Positions 16,660 to 25,359 are shown, counted from the first letter of the stretch. The stretch is DNA of 64,000 nt from UBA1858 sp963976865 (GCA_963976865.1 CAXBLY010000001.1:310001-374000), one strand, 5' to 3'. Numbers and translations: made by a program. Notes: a model not told the origin generated them from the sequence alone.

Positions 16660-17484
16660 ATGGATTCAGATATAAGCGCTAAAAGTTACAAACCAGAAGA
16701 ATATTTCATCGAGAATGAACCTTATTACGAGCCTGTCGGCGATGAAATTGAAGTCTATCAGGCCGCCTATAAAAACAAACTTCCCATTCTGCTAAAAGGA
16801 CCTACCGGGTGCGGGAAGACGCGTTTTATGGAGTACATGAGCTGGCGCTTAAAACGACCACTGATTACCGTATCATGCCATGATGACTTGACGGCATCTG
16901 ATCTTGTCGGACGTTATTTGGTCACAGGTGGAGAGACAGTATGGGTAGACGGGCCTTTGGCCAAAGCGGTACGTACTGGCAGTATTTGTTATCTTGACGA
17001 AATAGTAGAAGCGCGCAAAGACACTACCGTAGTGATTCATCCACTGTGCGATGATCGCCGTGTGCTCCCGATGGAGAAAATCGGGGAGCTGCTCGAAGCT
17101 CCTGATGAGTTTTGTATGGCAATCTCCTACAATCCTGGTTATCAGAGCGTATTAAAAGATTTAAAGCAAAGTACTCGCCAGCGTTTTGTTGCCCTGGAAT
17201 TTGACTACCCTGATGCTGCCATTGAGCAAAAAATTATTGAAAATGAAACCTCGGTCGATGCCAGTACTGCCAAACAGTTGGTAAAATTCGCACAGATGAC
17301 TCGCAACCTCAAAGGCAGTGGACTCGACGAGGGTGCCAGTACACGACTGTTAGTCCATGCCGGCAAGCTTATCCAAACAGGCATTAATCCGGTAACCGCT
17401 TGCAGAAGCTCTATTTCACAGGCACTTACTGATGACTCTGAAATGCTGGCTGCGGTTAATGAACTCAGCGCTTCTGTTTTCTGA
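16660..17484 (+). CDS. cbbQ: CbbQ/NirQ/NorQ-type MoxR AAA+ ATPase
   Basis: 274-aa AAA+ ATPase. Walker A GPTGCGKT (residues 47-54), Walker B ICYLDEI, and the family block EARKDTTVVIHPL followed by NPGYQSVLKDLKQSTRQRFVAL. With the partner CbbO it remodels RuBisCO to remove inhibitors; the close relatives NirQ and NorQ act on denitrification enzymes. The match to CbbQ runs from FIENEPYYEPVGDE to the end, so the start at 16660 is preferred. No cbbO (VWA protein), RuBisCO or nor/nir gene is in the window; the next gene encodes an unknown 245-aa protein. Whether this copy serves RuBisCO therefore cannot be decided from this window. Confidence 0.85.
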   Translation: MDSDISAKSYKPEEYFIENEPYYEPVGDEIEVYQAAYKNKLPILLKGPTGCGKTRFMEYMSWRLKRPLITVSCHDDLTASDLVGRYLVTGGETVWVDGPLAKAVRTGSICYLDEIVEARKDTTVVIHPLCDDRRVLPMEKIGELLEAPDEFCMAISYNPGYQSVLKDLKQSTRQRFVALEFDYPDAAIEQKIIENETSVDASTAKQLVKFAQMTRNLKGSGLDEGASTRLLVHAGKLIQTGINPVTACRSSISQALTDDSEMLAAVNELSASVF

Positions 17485-17735
17485 CATGTATCTCAATGTT
17501 ACACAGCAGAAGTGTAGTTGCCAGCACGCTACATTTAACATTTCCCAGTATTATTCACCCTTAAACTCAGGCGCCTGACATTTACTGCCAGAACATCTGA
17601 CCTGTGTCAGCGAACAGACAGTGTGAGTGCCATAAATGTAATGCATATATGTCATTAACTGTCATCATGATGCTTATCGGTCATAGACCAAACTGCTCTA
17701 TAATGTCCAGGCTGACTTGAAAAATTAAAACCTAT

Positions 17736-18473
17736 ATGCCAATTGAATTACTTGACACCATGCATAAACAACAAGAGTGCGCGCATGCGTTACTCGGCGC
17801 TATACAGGAACTATGTGAAAATAAACAATTCAACACACCAGCACAGCCATTAGATAGTAAAATCATAGAAGGGCTGATTCAGCTATACACCATTGGCACC
17901 ACCATAGAAGATGCTACGAGCGGCAAGGATATTGACCCGGACGATATCACCCAGGTGGGTGAATATGGATTTAATCTTCTGACTGAATTATTACGCTGGG
18001 CCCAACTCAATCACCGACTCGATTTCACTAAAACAGCTCAGAAATTAATATTATCGCTTTCACTCTGGATCACAAAACATCAAGGCGAATTAAGAACACT
18101 CGAACCGGTTGTTGATGCACTTGCAAAGACAGCAAATAAAACTTCTGACAGCAAACAGCTGATACAGCTGGTGGGTATGATGGATAAAATCATCGACGCC
18201 TGCTCGAGCACAATCAGGAATGACCATGAACAAAACAATCCACTCCGACCATGGCGTGTGATTCACCTTAACAGAGCTATTACGGCCACGCGCGCTCATG
18301 ACACAGAGTTAATGCGCCATGTATTTCAGCAACTTGTTAAAGCATTTCCGCTCGATGCAGCAAACTTTTTTGCAGAAGGCATGCATCAGATGGACAGACT
18401 CGAGTACCCAACAGATGTCAGACAGGTACTACAGGAGTACTTCAATAAATATAGCCGCCCTAAAATGAACTGA
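17736..18473 (+). CDS. Conserved helical protein of unknown function
   Basis: 245-aa cytoplasmic protein, predicted all-alpha, without transmembrane segments. The C-terminal half contains PWRVIHLNRAITATRAHDTELMRHVFQQLV and FFAEGMHQMDRLEYPTDVR, which resemble a hypothetical family I associate with gammaproteobacteria, but I cannot name a function. It starts 250 bases after cbbQ. A TATAAT at 17699-17704 suggests its own promoter, so it is not clearly part of a cbbQ operon. The helical-repeat look would suit a protein-protein interaction role; this is inference. Confidence 0.7.
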   Translation: MPIELLDTMHKQQECAHALLGAIQELCENKQFNTPAQPLDSKIIEGLIQLYTIGTTIEDATSGKDIDPDDITQVGEYGFNLLTELLRWAQLNHRLDFTKTAQKLILSLSLWITKHQGELRTLEPVVDALAKTANKTSDSKQLIQLVGMMDKIIDACSSTIRNDHEQNNPLRPWRVIHLNRAITATRAHDTELMRHVFQQLVKAFPLDAANFFAEGMHQMDRLEYPTDVRQVLQEYFNKYSRPKMN

Positions 18474-18549
18474 AAATATCATTGAACTACCCACACACTT
18501 ACTCACAAACACTGTACTCGACATCCATTTCATACAGAGACAAAATTTA

Positions 18550-19917
18550 ATGAATCCTAATTCATTAGCCTCAAAGGGCGACGAAACAAATACTTCTATC
18601 CCATTTTGGGATGCATTTAAATTCTGGTTAAAACTGGGCTTTATCAGCTTTGGCGGGCCTGCTGGTCAGATAGCCATTATGCACCAGGAGCTTGTTGAGA
18701 AACGCCGCTGGATATCTGAACGTCGTTTTTTACATGCATTAAACTTCTGCATGTTATTACCCGGACCAGAAGCACAGCAACTTGCCACCTATTTTGGCTG
18801 GCTAATGCATCGTAGCCTGGGAGGATTTATCGCCGGAGTATTGTTTGTTGCGCCCTCTTTGTTAATTTTAATTACTCTTTCATGGGTTTACATTTCTTAT
18901 GGTGACGTACCCATCGTTGCGGGACTATTCTATGGCATTAAACCTGCTATCACGGCTGTCATCATTCATGCAGCTTACCGCATTGGGTCAAGAGCAATTA
19001 ACAATGGCCTGCTATTTTCCATTTCAGTGGCGGCATTTTTATCTATTTTTATATTTAAAGTACCATTTCCGATTATTGTAATATGCGCGGCTATTCTGGG
19101 TTTTATTGGTGGTCGACTCGTTCCTGAAAAATTCAAATCGGGAGGCTCACACAGTGCTAGAGACAATTCTTATGGCCCCGCGATTATAGATGACCATACT
19201 CCGATACCGATGCATGCAAAATTCAGCATGTATAGGCTTTTTCGTGCCGTAGTGATCGGCTTTGTCTTGTGGCTAGTACCCATGCTGCTGTTAAATTATT
19301 CTTTTGGCTGGGATCACACTCTGACACAAATGGGCTGGTTCTTTACCAAAGCTGCTTTAGTCACATTTGGTGGTGCGTATGCAGTTCTTCCTTATGTATA
19401 TCAAGGTGCCATTGAAAATTTTTCCTGGGTCACACCTGCCCAAATGATTGACGGATTAGCGCTGGGAGAAACAACACCAGGGCCACTTATTATGGTAGTA
19501 GCATTTGTGGCGTTTATTGGTGGCTACATTAATAATTTATTCGGCCCGGAACAGCTATTTCTGGCAGGCGCTGTCGCAGCCATTCTCGTCACCTGGTTTA
19601 CTTTTTTACCGTCTTTTCTATTTATATTTGCTGGTGGGCCGTTTATTGAGACCACTCACGGCAATATTAAATTTACAGCGCCCCTGACTGCAATCACGGC
19701 AGCTGTTGTGGGTGTGATTATTAATCTGGCTTTGTTCTTTGGTTACCATGTGTTGTGGCCACAGGGCTTTTCGGGAGTCTTTGACTGGATATCTGCCCTG
19801 ATCACTATTCTGGCAACATTCTGCCTGTTTTATTTCAAACTTAACCTTTTGTATGTCATTGCCGTATGTGGAACATTAGGATTAATAATAAATACGTCTG
19901 GCTTGTTAATTCATTAG
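18550..19917 (+). CDS. chrA: Chromate transporter, long-chain ChrA type
   Basis: 455-aa membrane protein with two homologous CHR halves and about ten to twelve hydrophobic segments. N-terminal half: FISFGGPAGQIAIMHQELV and LLPGPEAQQLATYFG; C-terminal half: ALVTFGGAYAVLPYVYQGAIE and LGETTPGPLIMVVAFVAF, the duplicated family motif. It exports chromate from the cytoplasm in resistant bacteria; many ChrA homologues have not been tested, and chromate is a sulfate analogue. No chrB regulator is adjacent, so constitutive expression is likely. It stands alone, 77 nt after the unknown helical gene. Confidence 0.93.
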   Translation: MNPNSLASKGDETNTSIPFWDAFKFWLKLGFISFGGPAGQIAIMHQELVEKRRWISERRFLHALNFCMLLPGPEAQQLATYFGWLMHRSLGGFIAGVLFVAPSLLILITLSWVYISYGDVPIVAGLFYGIKPAITAVIIHAAYRIGSRAINNGLLFSISVAAFLSIFIFKVPFPIIVICAAILGFIGGRLVPEKFKSGGSHSARDNSYGPAIIDDHTPIPMHAKFSMYRLFRAVVIGFVLWLVPMLLLNYSFGWDHTLTQMGWFFTKAALVTFGGAYAVLPYVYQGAIENFSWVTPAQMIDGLALGETTPGPLIMVVAFVAFIGGYINNLFGPEQLFLAGAVAAILVTWFTFLPSFLFIFAGGPFIETTHGNIKFTAPLTAITAAVVGVIINLALFFGYHVLWPQGFSGVFDWISALITILATFCLFYFKLNLLYVIAVCGTLGLIINTSGLLIH

Positions 19918-20050
19918 CTATTTGACTTGAACTGACCTTGATCCATTATTAGTACTTATCCTGCCTGATTATTTCTTGTACTCTCGTAGATTGAGTATAC
20001 AAAGCCAACACTTTTGGCTTACTTAAATAATAAAAATTAAGGAGTAGAAA

Positions 20051-20428
20051 ATGGACGATGCAAACCGTATCAAGTATTTAAAGATTGCGCTTTTACTTAT
20101 TGGACTTACCTTTACTTTCGTACTACTACCACTAACAATTTTCTGGCCATCCGGCTGGTCCTGGCATGGTGAAGGCCGGTCATATTATCTCGAAATGATC
20201 CTTAGCATTTATGCCACACTTGGTATTTTTTTAATGCTTGCAGCGCGGAATCCTCTCGAGCATCGAAGTCTGATCTGGTTTACTGTGTGGTCAAGTGTTG
20301 CTCATGGCGCAGTAATGGCGTGGCAGTCATTCGACGGCCATCATAATATGGGGCACTTACTGGGTGATGTACCGGCCTTATTTATCGTTGCCGCTGTCCT
20401 TGCATACCTTACCCCACGCAAATCCTGA
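20051..20428 (+). CDS. Small membrane protein, DUF6632-like
   Basis: 125-aa protein with four hydrophobic segments (about residues 10-30, 46-64, 75-93 and 102-120). The text HGEGRSYYLEMILSIYATLGIFLMLAARNP and FTVWSSVAHGAVMAWQSFDG resembles the DUF6632 family. A strong AAGGAG ribosome site precedes the ATG at 8 nt. It ends 17 nt before a strong terminator. Function unknown; a histidine pair in DGHHNMGH could bind metal. Confidence 0.7.
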   Translation: MDDANRIKYLKIALLLIGLTFTFVLLPLTIFWPSGWSWHGEGRSYYLEMILSIYATLGIFLMLAARNPLEHRSLIWFTVWSSVAHGAVMAWQSFDGHHNMGHLLGDVPALFIVAAVLAYLTPRKS

Positions 20429-20445
20429 ACTGCTTCACCCATAAA

Positions 20446-20472
20446 AAAAGCCAGCTTATTAAGCTGGCTTTT
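20446..20472. terminator. Bidirectional terminator
   Basis: Thirteen-base inverted repeat AAAAGCCAGCTTA (20446-20458) and TAAGCTGGCTTTT (20460-20472), with A and T runs on the two sides. It can end the DUF6632 gene on the plus strand and the 33-codon gene at 20502-20603 on the minus strand. Confidence 0.9.
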
Positions 20473-20501
20473 AACTCTCAGACAACAAGAGTAAGGAGGT
20501 A

Positions 20502-20603
20502 TTAAAATATCGCGATGCCCACAGCAAAGATTATAGATAGCACACCAATCAACATCATGGTTTCGCTCGCGGCGGATCTGCAAAAATTTGAATTACCAAT
20601 CAT
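20502..20603 (-). CDS. 33-residue single-helix membrane peptide
   Basis: A short gene below normal ORF cut-offs. ATG at 20603 is preceded by TTAGGAGAAATGAC, an excellent AGGAG site with 9-nt spacing. The peptide begins MIGNSNFCRSAASET and continues with MMLIGVLSIIFAVGIAIF, one hydrophobic helix ending at the C-terminus; it carries one Cys at residue 8. The stop codon lies 29 nt before a strong terminator that also works in this direction. Placement of ribosome site, open frame and terminator is what makes it credible. It might be a small regulatory or structural membrane peptide; no homologue is recognised. Confidence 0.6.
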   Translation of the reverse strand: MIGNSNFCRSAASETMMLIGVLSIIFAVGIAIF

Positions 20604-20823
20604 GTCATTTCTCCTAATTGGGTGAATATTTCATGTTTATTAGTATAGTAGAATTCTCTAATATAAGCAATAAATAATATAGTGAAACTGATAGATGGTG
20701 CTATTTAGCGAACTTACGGTTTATTTAGGGGTTCTAGTGTGCTCTATTGACGACTACTATCCAGTACATCCACCAGGATAAGACTGTATTTTTCACAATT
20801 ATCCATATATAAGGTAGGGTATT

Positions 20824-21867
20824 TTGGTACAAAGCGCATTCTTTTTTTCAATCTTAATTGCCGCGAGTCTGGCTTTCTTTGCCATGCTGGCGCCATTTTT
20901 CGAGCCGATTTTGTGGGCAGTAACACTGGCCATACTATTCAAACCGGTGCAGAAGAAACTTACACTTGTATTGCCTGAACGCGAAAATCTGGCTGCACTC
21001 GGCACGCTGTTAATTATTGTTTTTGCCGTCATCGTACCCGCACTTCTTTTATCAGTTTCTGTTGGGCGCGAAGGAATAGGTTTGTACAAATCAATCTCCA
21101 GCGGTGAAATTGATTTATCCGGACCGTTAAGTTGGGCGCAAAATACCTGGCCATCATTAGTTGATCGTGCTGAAAGTCTAGGCATCAGTCTTGAAGAGGC
21201 AAAACAAAAACTGTCTTCTTCTGCCTTACAGGGTAGCCAGTGGGCTGCCTCCCATATATTTACCTTTGGCCAAAACACATTGCGCTTTGCGGTAATGTTT
21301 TTCCTCATGCTGTATCTATTATTTTTCTTTTTGCGTGATGGAAAAAAGATTATCGATAAGGTTATTCATATTCTGCCAATCGGAGATGAACGCGAGCGTT
21401 ATTTACTTTCCAAATTTGCAGAAGTTTCTCGAGCGACGATCAAAGGTACACTGGTCGTTGGAGCCATCCAGGGAACTATCGGTGGTTTTATTTTCTATTT
21501 GCTAGGTATCGAATCTGCGGTCTTTTGGGGTGTTGTCATGATCCTGCTATCCATACTACCTGCAATAGGATCAGCTTTAGTCTGGATACCTGCTGCCATT
21601 TACCTTATTACCAGCGGAATGCTGATTAAGGGAATTATCCTGATACTAGTTGGCTTCTTTGTCATCGGCATGATTGACAATATTCTAAGGCCTATTCTGG
21701 TTGGACGGGATACCAAGATGCCTGACTATTTAATTTTACTAAGCACCTTAGGTGGCATTGCGATGATTGGTATTTCAGGATTTGTATTGGGCCCTGTGAT
21801 TGCCGCATTTTTTCTTACTATCTGGGCTATGTTTGCTAAAGACTATAACCTAGAGGATATTACCTGA
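20824..21867 (+). CDS. AI-2E family transporter (PerM/YhhQ-like permease)
   Basis: 347-aa membrane protein with about eight hydrophobic segments: a first cluster in residues 5-85, a soluble stretch, then GWVVLGAI-like and ILSILPAIGSALVWIPAAIYL, GFFVIGMIDNILRPILVGRDTKMPDYLILLSTLGGIAM, which is the family signature. Members have been linked with autoinducer-2 export and with Na+/H+ or other transport; the substrate cannot be read here. The start codon is TTG with AAGGTAGGG upstream; the next Met would remove the first helix. Its last codons overlap the end of the convergent UDG-like gene by 8 nt. Confidence 0.88.
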   Translation: MVQSAFFFSILIAASLAFFAMLAPFFEPILWAVTLAILFKPVQKKLTLVLPERENLAALGTLLIIVFAVIVPALLLSVSVGREGIGLYKSISSGEIDLSGPLSWAQNTWPSLVDRAESLGISLEEAKQKLSSSALQGSQWAASHIFTFGQNTLRFAVMFFLMLYLLFFFLRDGKKIIDKVIHILPIGDERERYLLSKFAEVSRATIKGTLVVGAIQGTIGGFIFYLLGIESAVFWGVVMILLSILPAIGSALVWIPAAIYLITSGMLIKGIILILVGFFVIGMIDNILRPILVGRDTKMPDYLILLSTLGGIAMIGISGFVLGPVIAAFFLTIWAMFAKDYNLEDIT

Positions 21868-22447
21868 TAAGTTCCCTGACTCTGTTTTTTAACACGGGTA
21901 TCACTTCCCGCTCAAACCAGGCATTTTTCTTTAACCAGAGTTTATTACGTGGCGATGGATGCGGCATTGGCAGGTAATGCGGCATATACATACGCCAGGC
22001 TCGCACTGTCTCAGTTAAGTTCTTCTTTCTCTGTGCTTGCAGATAATATTTTTGCGCATACATGCCTATTAGCAACGTGAGTTCTACCTGTGACATCAAT
22101 TCCAGTAAACTTGAATGCCACTTGGGTGCGCATTCTGGTCTGGGAGGAAGATCGCCCGACTTGCCTTTACCCGGATAACAGAAACCCATCGGCATGACTG
22201 CGATTTTGTCATCATCGTAGAATATATCGCGATCAATTCCCATCCAGTCACGCAATTTATTTCCACTTGCGTCATTCCATGAAATACTGGTTTGATGTAC
22301 TTTTGTTCCAGGCGCTTGCCCGATAATTAATATTTTTGCTTTGGCTGATGGGCGAACAATTGGGTTGGGTGCAAAAGGCAGTTGCTGCTCGCAACACGTG
22401 CATGCACGTATTTCCCGGGTTAATAACTGCAGCTTTGTGCGAGGCAT
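21860..22447 (-). CDS. Uracil-DNA glycosylase family protein
   Basis: 195-aa member of the UDG superfamily fold. Motif 1 region LIIGQAPGTKVHQTSISWNDASGNKLRDWMG carries GQAPG, the water-activating loop, and motif 3 is MPHPSPRN near residue 170. The N-terminal CTCC (residues 16-19) recalls the cysteine ligands of family 4 enzymes, though the other Fe-S ligands are not evident. Real DNA glycosylase activity is unproven for many members. The start codon overlaps the stop of the upstream Cys-rich gene in TAATG, so the two are translated together, which may reflect a functional pair. Confidence 0.82.
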   Translation of the reverse strand: MPRTKLQLLTREIRACTCCEQQLPFAPNPIVRPSAKAKILIIGQAPGTKVHQTSISWNDASGNKLRDWMGIDRDIFYDDDKIAVMPMGFCYPGKGKSGDLPPRPECAPKWHSSLLELMSQVELTLLIGMYAQKYYLQAQRKKNLTETVRAWRMYMPHYLPMPHPSPRNKLWLKKNAWFEREVIPVLKNRVRELIR

Positions 22448-22896
22448 TATTTTTTCTTGCGACGTACACGCCTGACCTGATATGCAGAAATCTCCTGCAT
22501 TAACTGGCTATATGGAAACTGATCGATGTTTTTGTACTGCTTTAATGCTGACTGAAGTACACCATATATATCCTGTTCATTCAGAGTATCTATCTGAAGA
22601 ATTTTTACAAAGCCCTTAACAGAACCATTCTGTATTCTTATTTCAGCATTATGTGGCAGTTGCCCATCTATGCTCTTTTGCTGAATTACAAATCGAGCAT
22701 TTTTACGCAAGGAACTTAAGACATCTGCACAACATTGCTGTGCATCATTGGACTTACAGGAGACACCTTCTCTATCAGCCAGATTAAACCTGACAGATTG
22801 CGAACAATTACACACACGAGAATTAATTGCTTTTTCAAAGACACAACGGATGGGATTTATATTTTTATATGTAGAGTGATACTCTTTCTCATCCAT
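22447..22896 (-). CDS. Cys-rich protein of unknown function, coupled to UDG-like gene
   Basis: 149-aa protein. The N-terminal half has six or more cysteines: C18, then SRVCNCSQ, GVSCKSND and QQCCADVLSS, a pattern that could bind zinc or an Fe-S cluster. The C-terminal half, from RFVIQQKSIDG through EIRIQNGSVKGFVKILQIDTLNEQDIYGVLQSALKQY, looks alpha/beta, and the tail is very basic (VRRVRRKKK), suggesting nucleic-acid contact. Its stop codon overlaps the next start by one base. A nucleic-acid-related role with the UDG-like protein is an attractive guess; no function is known to me. Confidence 0.65.
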   Translation of the reverse strand: MDEKEYHSTYKNINPIRCVFEKAINSRVCNCSQSVRFNLADREGVSCKSNDAQQCCADVLSSLRKNARFVIQQKSIDGQLPHNAEIRIQNGSVKGFVKILQIDTLNEQDIYGVLQSALKQYKNIDQFPYSQLMQEISAYQVRRVRRKKK

Positions 22897-22909
22897 GGGG
22901 ATATATTAT

Positions 22910-23149
22910 TTATTTTTCCCATTCACGCAGAATAGGCGCTTCTCTATTTTGCGTTAATTTAGCTTCCGCCATGTCTTCAGTATCTGCAAACATAATCTTG
23001 ATATCACTAACATCCTTTAGCTCGAGTTCTGCTCTAAGGTTACGCGCATATAATTTCGCATCCTTATACTCTGGAAAACTGTCTTTTAATTCAGCCTCAC
23101 GAACAGCACCGTTAGTACCTTTAATTAGATGAAATACAAAATATGGCAT
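22910..23149 (-). CDS. Small conserved hypothetical protein
   Basis: 79-aa soluble protein, mixed alpha/beta. Features: MPYFVFHLIKGTNG start, a Lys/Glu-rich middle (FPEYKDAKLYARNLRAELE) and the C-terminal NREAPILREWEK. Similar short proteins with a REAPILREWEK-like end occur in gammaproteobacteria as hypothetical proteins, to my recollection. It lies just upstream of the Cys-rich gene on the same strand with a 13-nt gap, so the three minus-strand genes may form one operon. Confidence 0.6.
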   Translation of the reverse strand: MPYFVFHLIKGTNGAVREAELKDSFPEYKDAKLYARNLRAELELKDVSDIKIMFADTEDMAEAKLTQNREAPILREWEK

Positions 23150-23312
23150 AGCTTTTAAACCAGGTAGTTGAATATGCCTATTTAACCACTGTTATGGAAC
23201 ACTGCCAATAACCTGATCGGGGAATAATCAGTATAACATTTAGTATTTATACAAATAACAACTTGCGCATCAGCTATTGACAGCACCATTATTATTTTCG
23301 ATAGTGCAGAGT

Positions 23313-23630
23313 ATGAATAACACCACAGTTTTTGCAGCGAATCTCAACGACGTACCACCTGGCAAAACCAGAAAGGTATGCTTTCCAGATCATAGTCCCA
23401 TATTACTAGCCAATGTAGATGGTACAATCTACGCCGTTGATGACACATGTACACATGAAGATTCATCGTTAGCACTCGGCTGCTTACGCAAAGACAAGGT
23501 TAAATGCACATTGCACGGCAGCTGGTTTAGCGTAGTCACAGGAGAACCGACTGATGAACCTGCAGATGAGCCTCTCAAAACACACGAAGTTGAACTTCGG
23601 GATAATGAAATCTGGATACTACTGAAGTAG
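23313..23630 (+). CDS. Rieske-type [2Fe-2S] ferredoxin
   Basis: 105-aa Rieske protein of the BphF/NirD-like type. The cluster motif is CTHEDSSLALGCLR with CxH and CTLHGSWF with CxxH, complete with all four ligands. The start is set to ATG at 23313, since an upstream TTG in frame adds a tail not seen in the family. Such small ferredoxins pass electrons to ring-hydroxylating dioxygenases or other oxygenases, but no oxygenase gene is adjacent. It ends 2 nt before the stop of the unknown secreted gene on the other strand. Confidence 0.9.
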   Translation: MNNTTVFAANLNDVPPGKTRKVCFPDHSPILLANVDGTIYAVDDTCTHEDSSLALGCLRKDKVKCTLHGSWFSVVTGEPTDEPADEPLKTHEVELRDNEIWILLK

Positions 23631-23632
23631 AA

Positions 23633-24481
23633 TTATTTACCAGTACCCCAAAGAATTCTCTGGTTAATCATGTATTGCAACAATATTACAGCAATATAAG
23701 CGGCATTTTCTCGCCTGATTTTCTCATTTCGAATTTGCTGCTGTCTTGTCTTAATCAGGTTGTCAATAAAAGTATTATATCCATTCAACAATAAAAGATA
23801 CGTTACCGTTTCAGCCAGGAACACTTCCGGGGCATATGTGTAATCAATCGATACAGTTTGGCCAGACATATCAAATAAAAAATATGGCGAATAAGGATTC
23901 TGCAGCATTACCAAAGTCAAGAAGAGGTAAACTTTTTGAAGTTTTTCATATTCATCCTGTTGTTTTCTGTATTCATCCATCTGATTTATAACTGCAACAA
24001 AATTATGCAGGGCTTCAACGGCTATCTGGTTAGTCTGAAGGCTCGCTACCTGGTTTGTTACAGCATTAGGGTGCCTGTGTATTCCCGGTAAAATATTATT
24101 TGCTTGAGATAATGCAGCGTACCTAAAAACAAGATAGTAGTAGTATTTAGCGAGTAGCATCCTGATTTGAGGCGTTGTATTTGTAATCATCCAAATGGAT
24201 GTATACCTATCAAGAATAAGCTTAGTGTAATTTGCGGGAACCTGAGTGACTGATGCGGGAACACGGTCATGGTTTAAATTTGTTCGCGTTAGCGCTGTCA
24301 TAATATACTGTGAAATTATGAAAGTTGAAAATAACTGTATCGTTGCACTAAAAACAGTTCCACCTCCTCCCCCGCCGCCTCCTCCTCCAGCGATCGACGT
24401 GGAAGAGCTGACTGAAATTACCAATACCATTACAGCACTATAAAAAACGGTTGCGACTTTCTTCCTGCAAGTATTGATCAT
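23633..24481 (-). CDS. Secreted or membrane-attached protein with Gly10 tract, unknown
   Basis: 282-aa protein. A signal peptide is visible in residues 1-30 (hydrophobic VATVFYSAVMVLVISVSSSTSIAG). Directly after it come ten consecutive glycines coded by four different glycine codons, so the run is kept at protein level rather than as a simple DNA microsatellite. The rest is unusually rich in Tyr, Ile, Gln and Asn, with several amphipathic hydrophobic helices, for example TVFSATIQLFSTFIISQYIM and VYLFLTLVMLQNPYSPYFLF. GTG six bases upstream is an alternative start; its first base overlaps the stop of the upstream gene. No homologue recognised. Confidence 0.6.
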   Translation of the reverse strand: MINTCRKKVATVFYSAVMVLVISVSSSTSIAGGGGGGGGGGTVFSATIQLFSTFIISQYIMTALTRTNLNHDRVPASVTQVPANYTKLILDRYTSIWMITNTTPQIRMLLAKYYYYLVFRYAALSQANNILPGIHRHPNAVTNQVASLQTNQIAVEALHNFVAVINQMDEYRKQQDEYEKLQKVYLFLTLVMLQNPYSPYFLFDMSGQTVSIDYTYAPEVFLAETVTYLLLLNGYNTFIDNLIKTRQQQIRNEKIRRENAAYIAVILLQYMINQRILWGTGK

Positions 24482-24486
24482 AGCCA

Positions 24487-25359
24487 CTATATTTTCCCAA
24501 TTCGGTACAAACCAATTAAGTATTCATCATTATCAGGATTTGGCTGCGTGTCTTGCTTAAATGTTATCTTGGCCCAGACTGGATTTGTTACCAGATTAGT
24601 CTCTATAGTCGTTACTGCAACAATCCAGCCATCATCAAAAATCTGGTATTTATTATTACTTGTCTCTCCCTGTAAACCTTCTTTGACTGCATCCAGCTTA
24701 AGCCCTACCACAACTCCTGGTGGAACCATTGACTTAAAAAATGCTGCAACAATATATTTATCTCTTACTGCGGGATATGAACCAGGTTTCAGGGAACTTG
24801 ACGATATGTTTTTGTAAAGCGCAGAGTAATTATTTTCGGCGCTCGTTGTTGACGCATCCAGCTTATCTTCAGGCACAATAAAAACTTCGATATCTGGCGC
24901 CCCAAAAAATATCGGATTCAAACTGATGACAGTAACCTGATCAGCACTTCTCAGAACAACAAATCCTATTTGCAATACCCGTCCTACTTCATCGCTAAAC
25001 GTCATATATCCGGAGAATGGGCTTGAGTTATCTCCTGATGCAGGTACATTGTCGAGTAACACATTCAGGACCTGCAGATTTTTCAAATTTTCCTGCATGG
25101 CTGCAACACCTTCCCCTACCAGTTCAACGCCAAGACTCTTTTTAATTGTCTTGTTTTTAGCTCCTCTTAAACCAGCTTCAAGAGTTAACAATGTTTTTTG
25201 ATGAACAGGAGAAAGAGATGTGACTTGCGCTAAACTAGAATCAACTACTTCATAGGTAACTGACGTTGGAATTTTATTGCCAAAAAGACCAGCAAAAACA
25301 TTAAGAGGAATTAAAACCAGTAAAAAAATGCAAAGGCATGGCAGGCATATTTTTTTCAC
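24487..25359 (-). CDS. Secreted protein of unknown function
   Basis: 290-aa product starting at GTG 25359, which places a clear signal peptide at the N-terminus (KKICLPCLCIFLLVLIPLNVFAG, cleavage near VFA). The open frame extends further upstream to 25512, but those residues look non-signal-like. The mature part has an acidic, soluble beta-rich look, with YEVVDSSLAQV, GYMTFSDEVGRVLQIGFVVL and EVFIVPEDKLDAS. Stop and next start overlap, so it is translationally coupled with the Gly10 gene. Function unknown; the pair might be a surface or periplasmic complex. Confidence 0.6.
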   Translation of the reverse strand: MKKICLPCLCIFLLVLIPLNVFAGLFGNKIPTSVTYEVVDSSLAQVTSLSPVHQKTLLTLEAGLRGAKNKTIKKSLGVELVGEGVAAMQENLKNLQVLNVLLDNVPASGDNSSPFSGYMTFSDEVGRVLQIGFVVLRSADQVTVISLNPIFFGAPDIEVFIVPEDKLDASTTSAENNYSALYKNISSSSLKPGSYPAVRDKYIVAAFFKSMVPPGVVVGLKLDAVKEGLQGETSNNKYQIFDDGWIVAVTTIETNLVTNPVWAKITFKQDTQPNPDNDEYLIGLYRIGKI

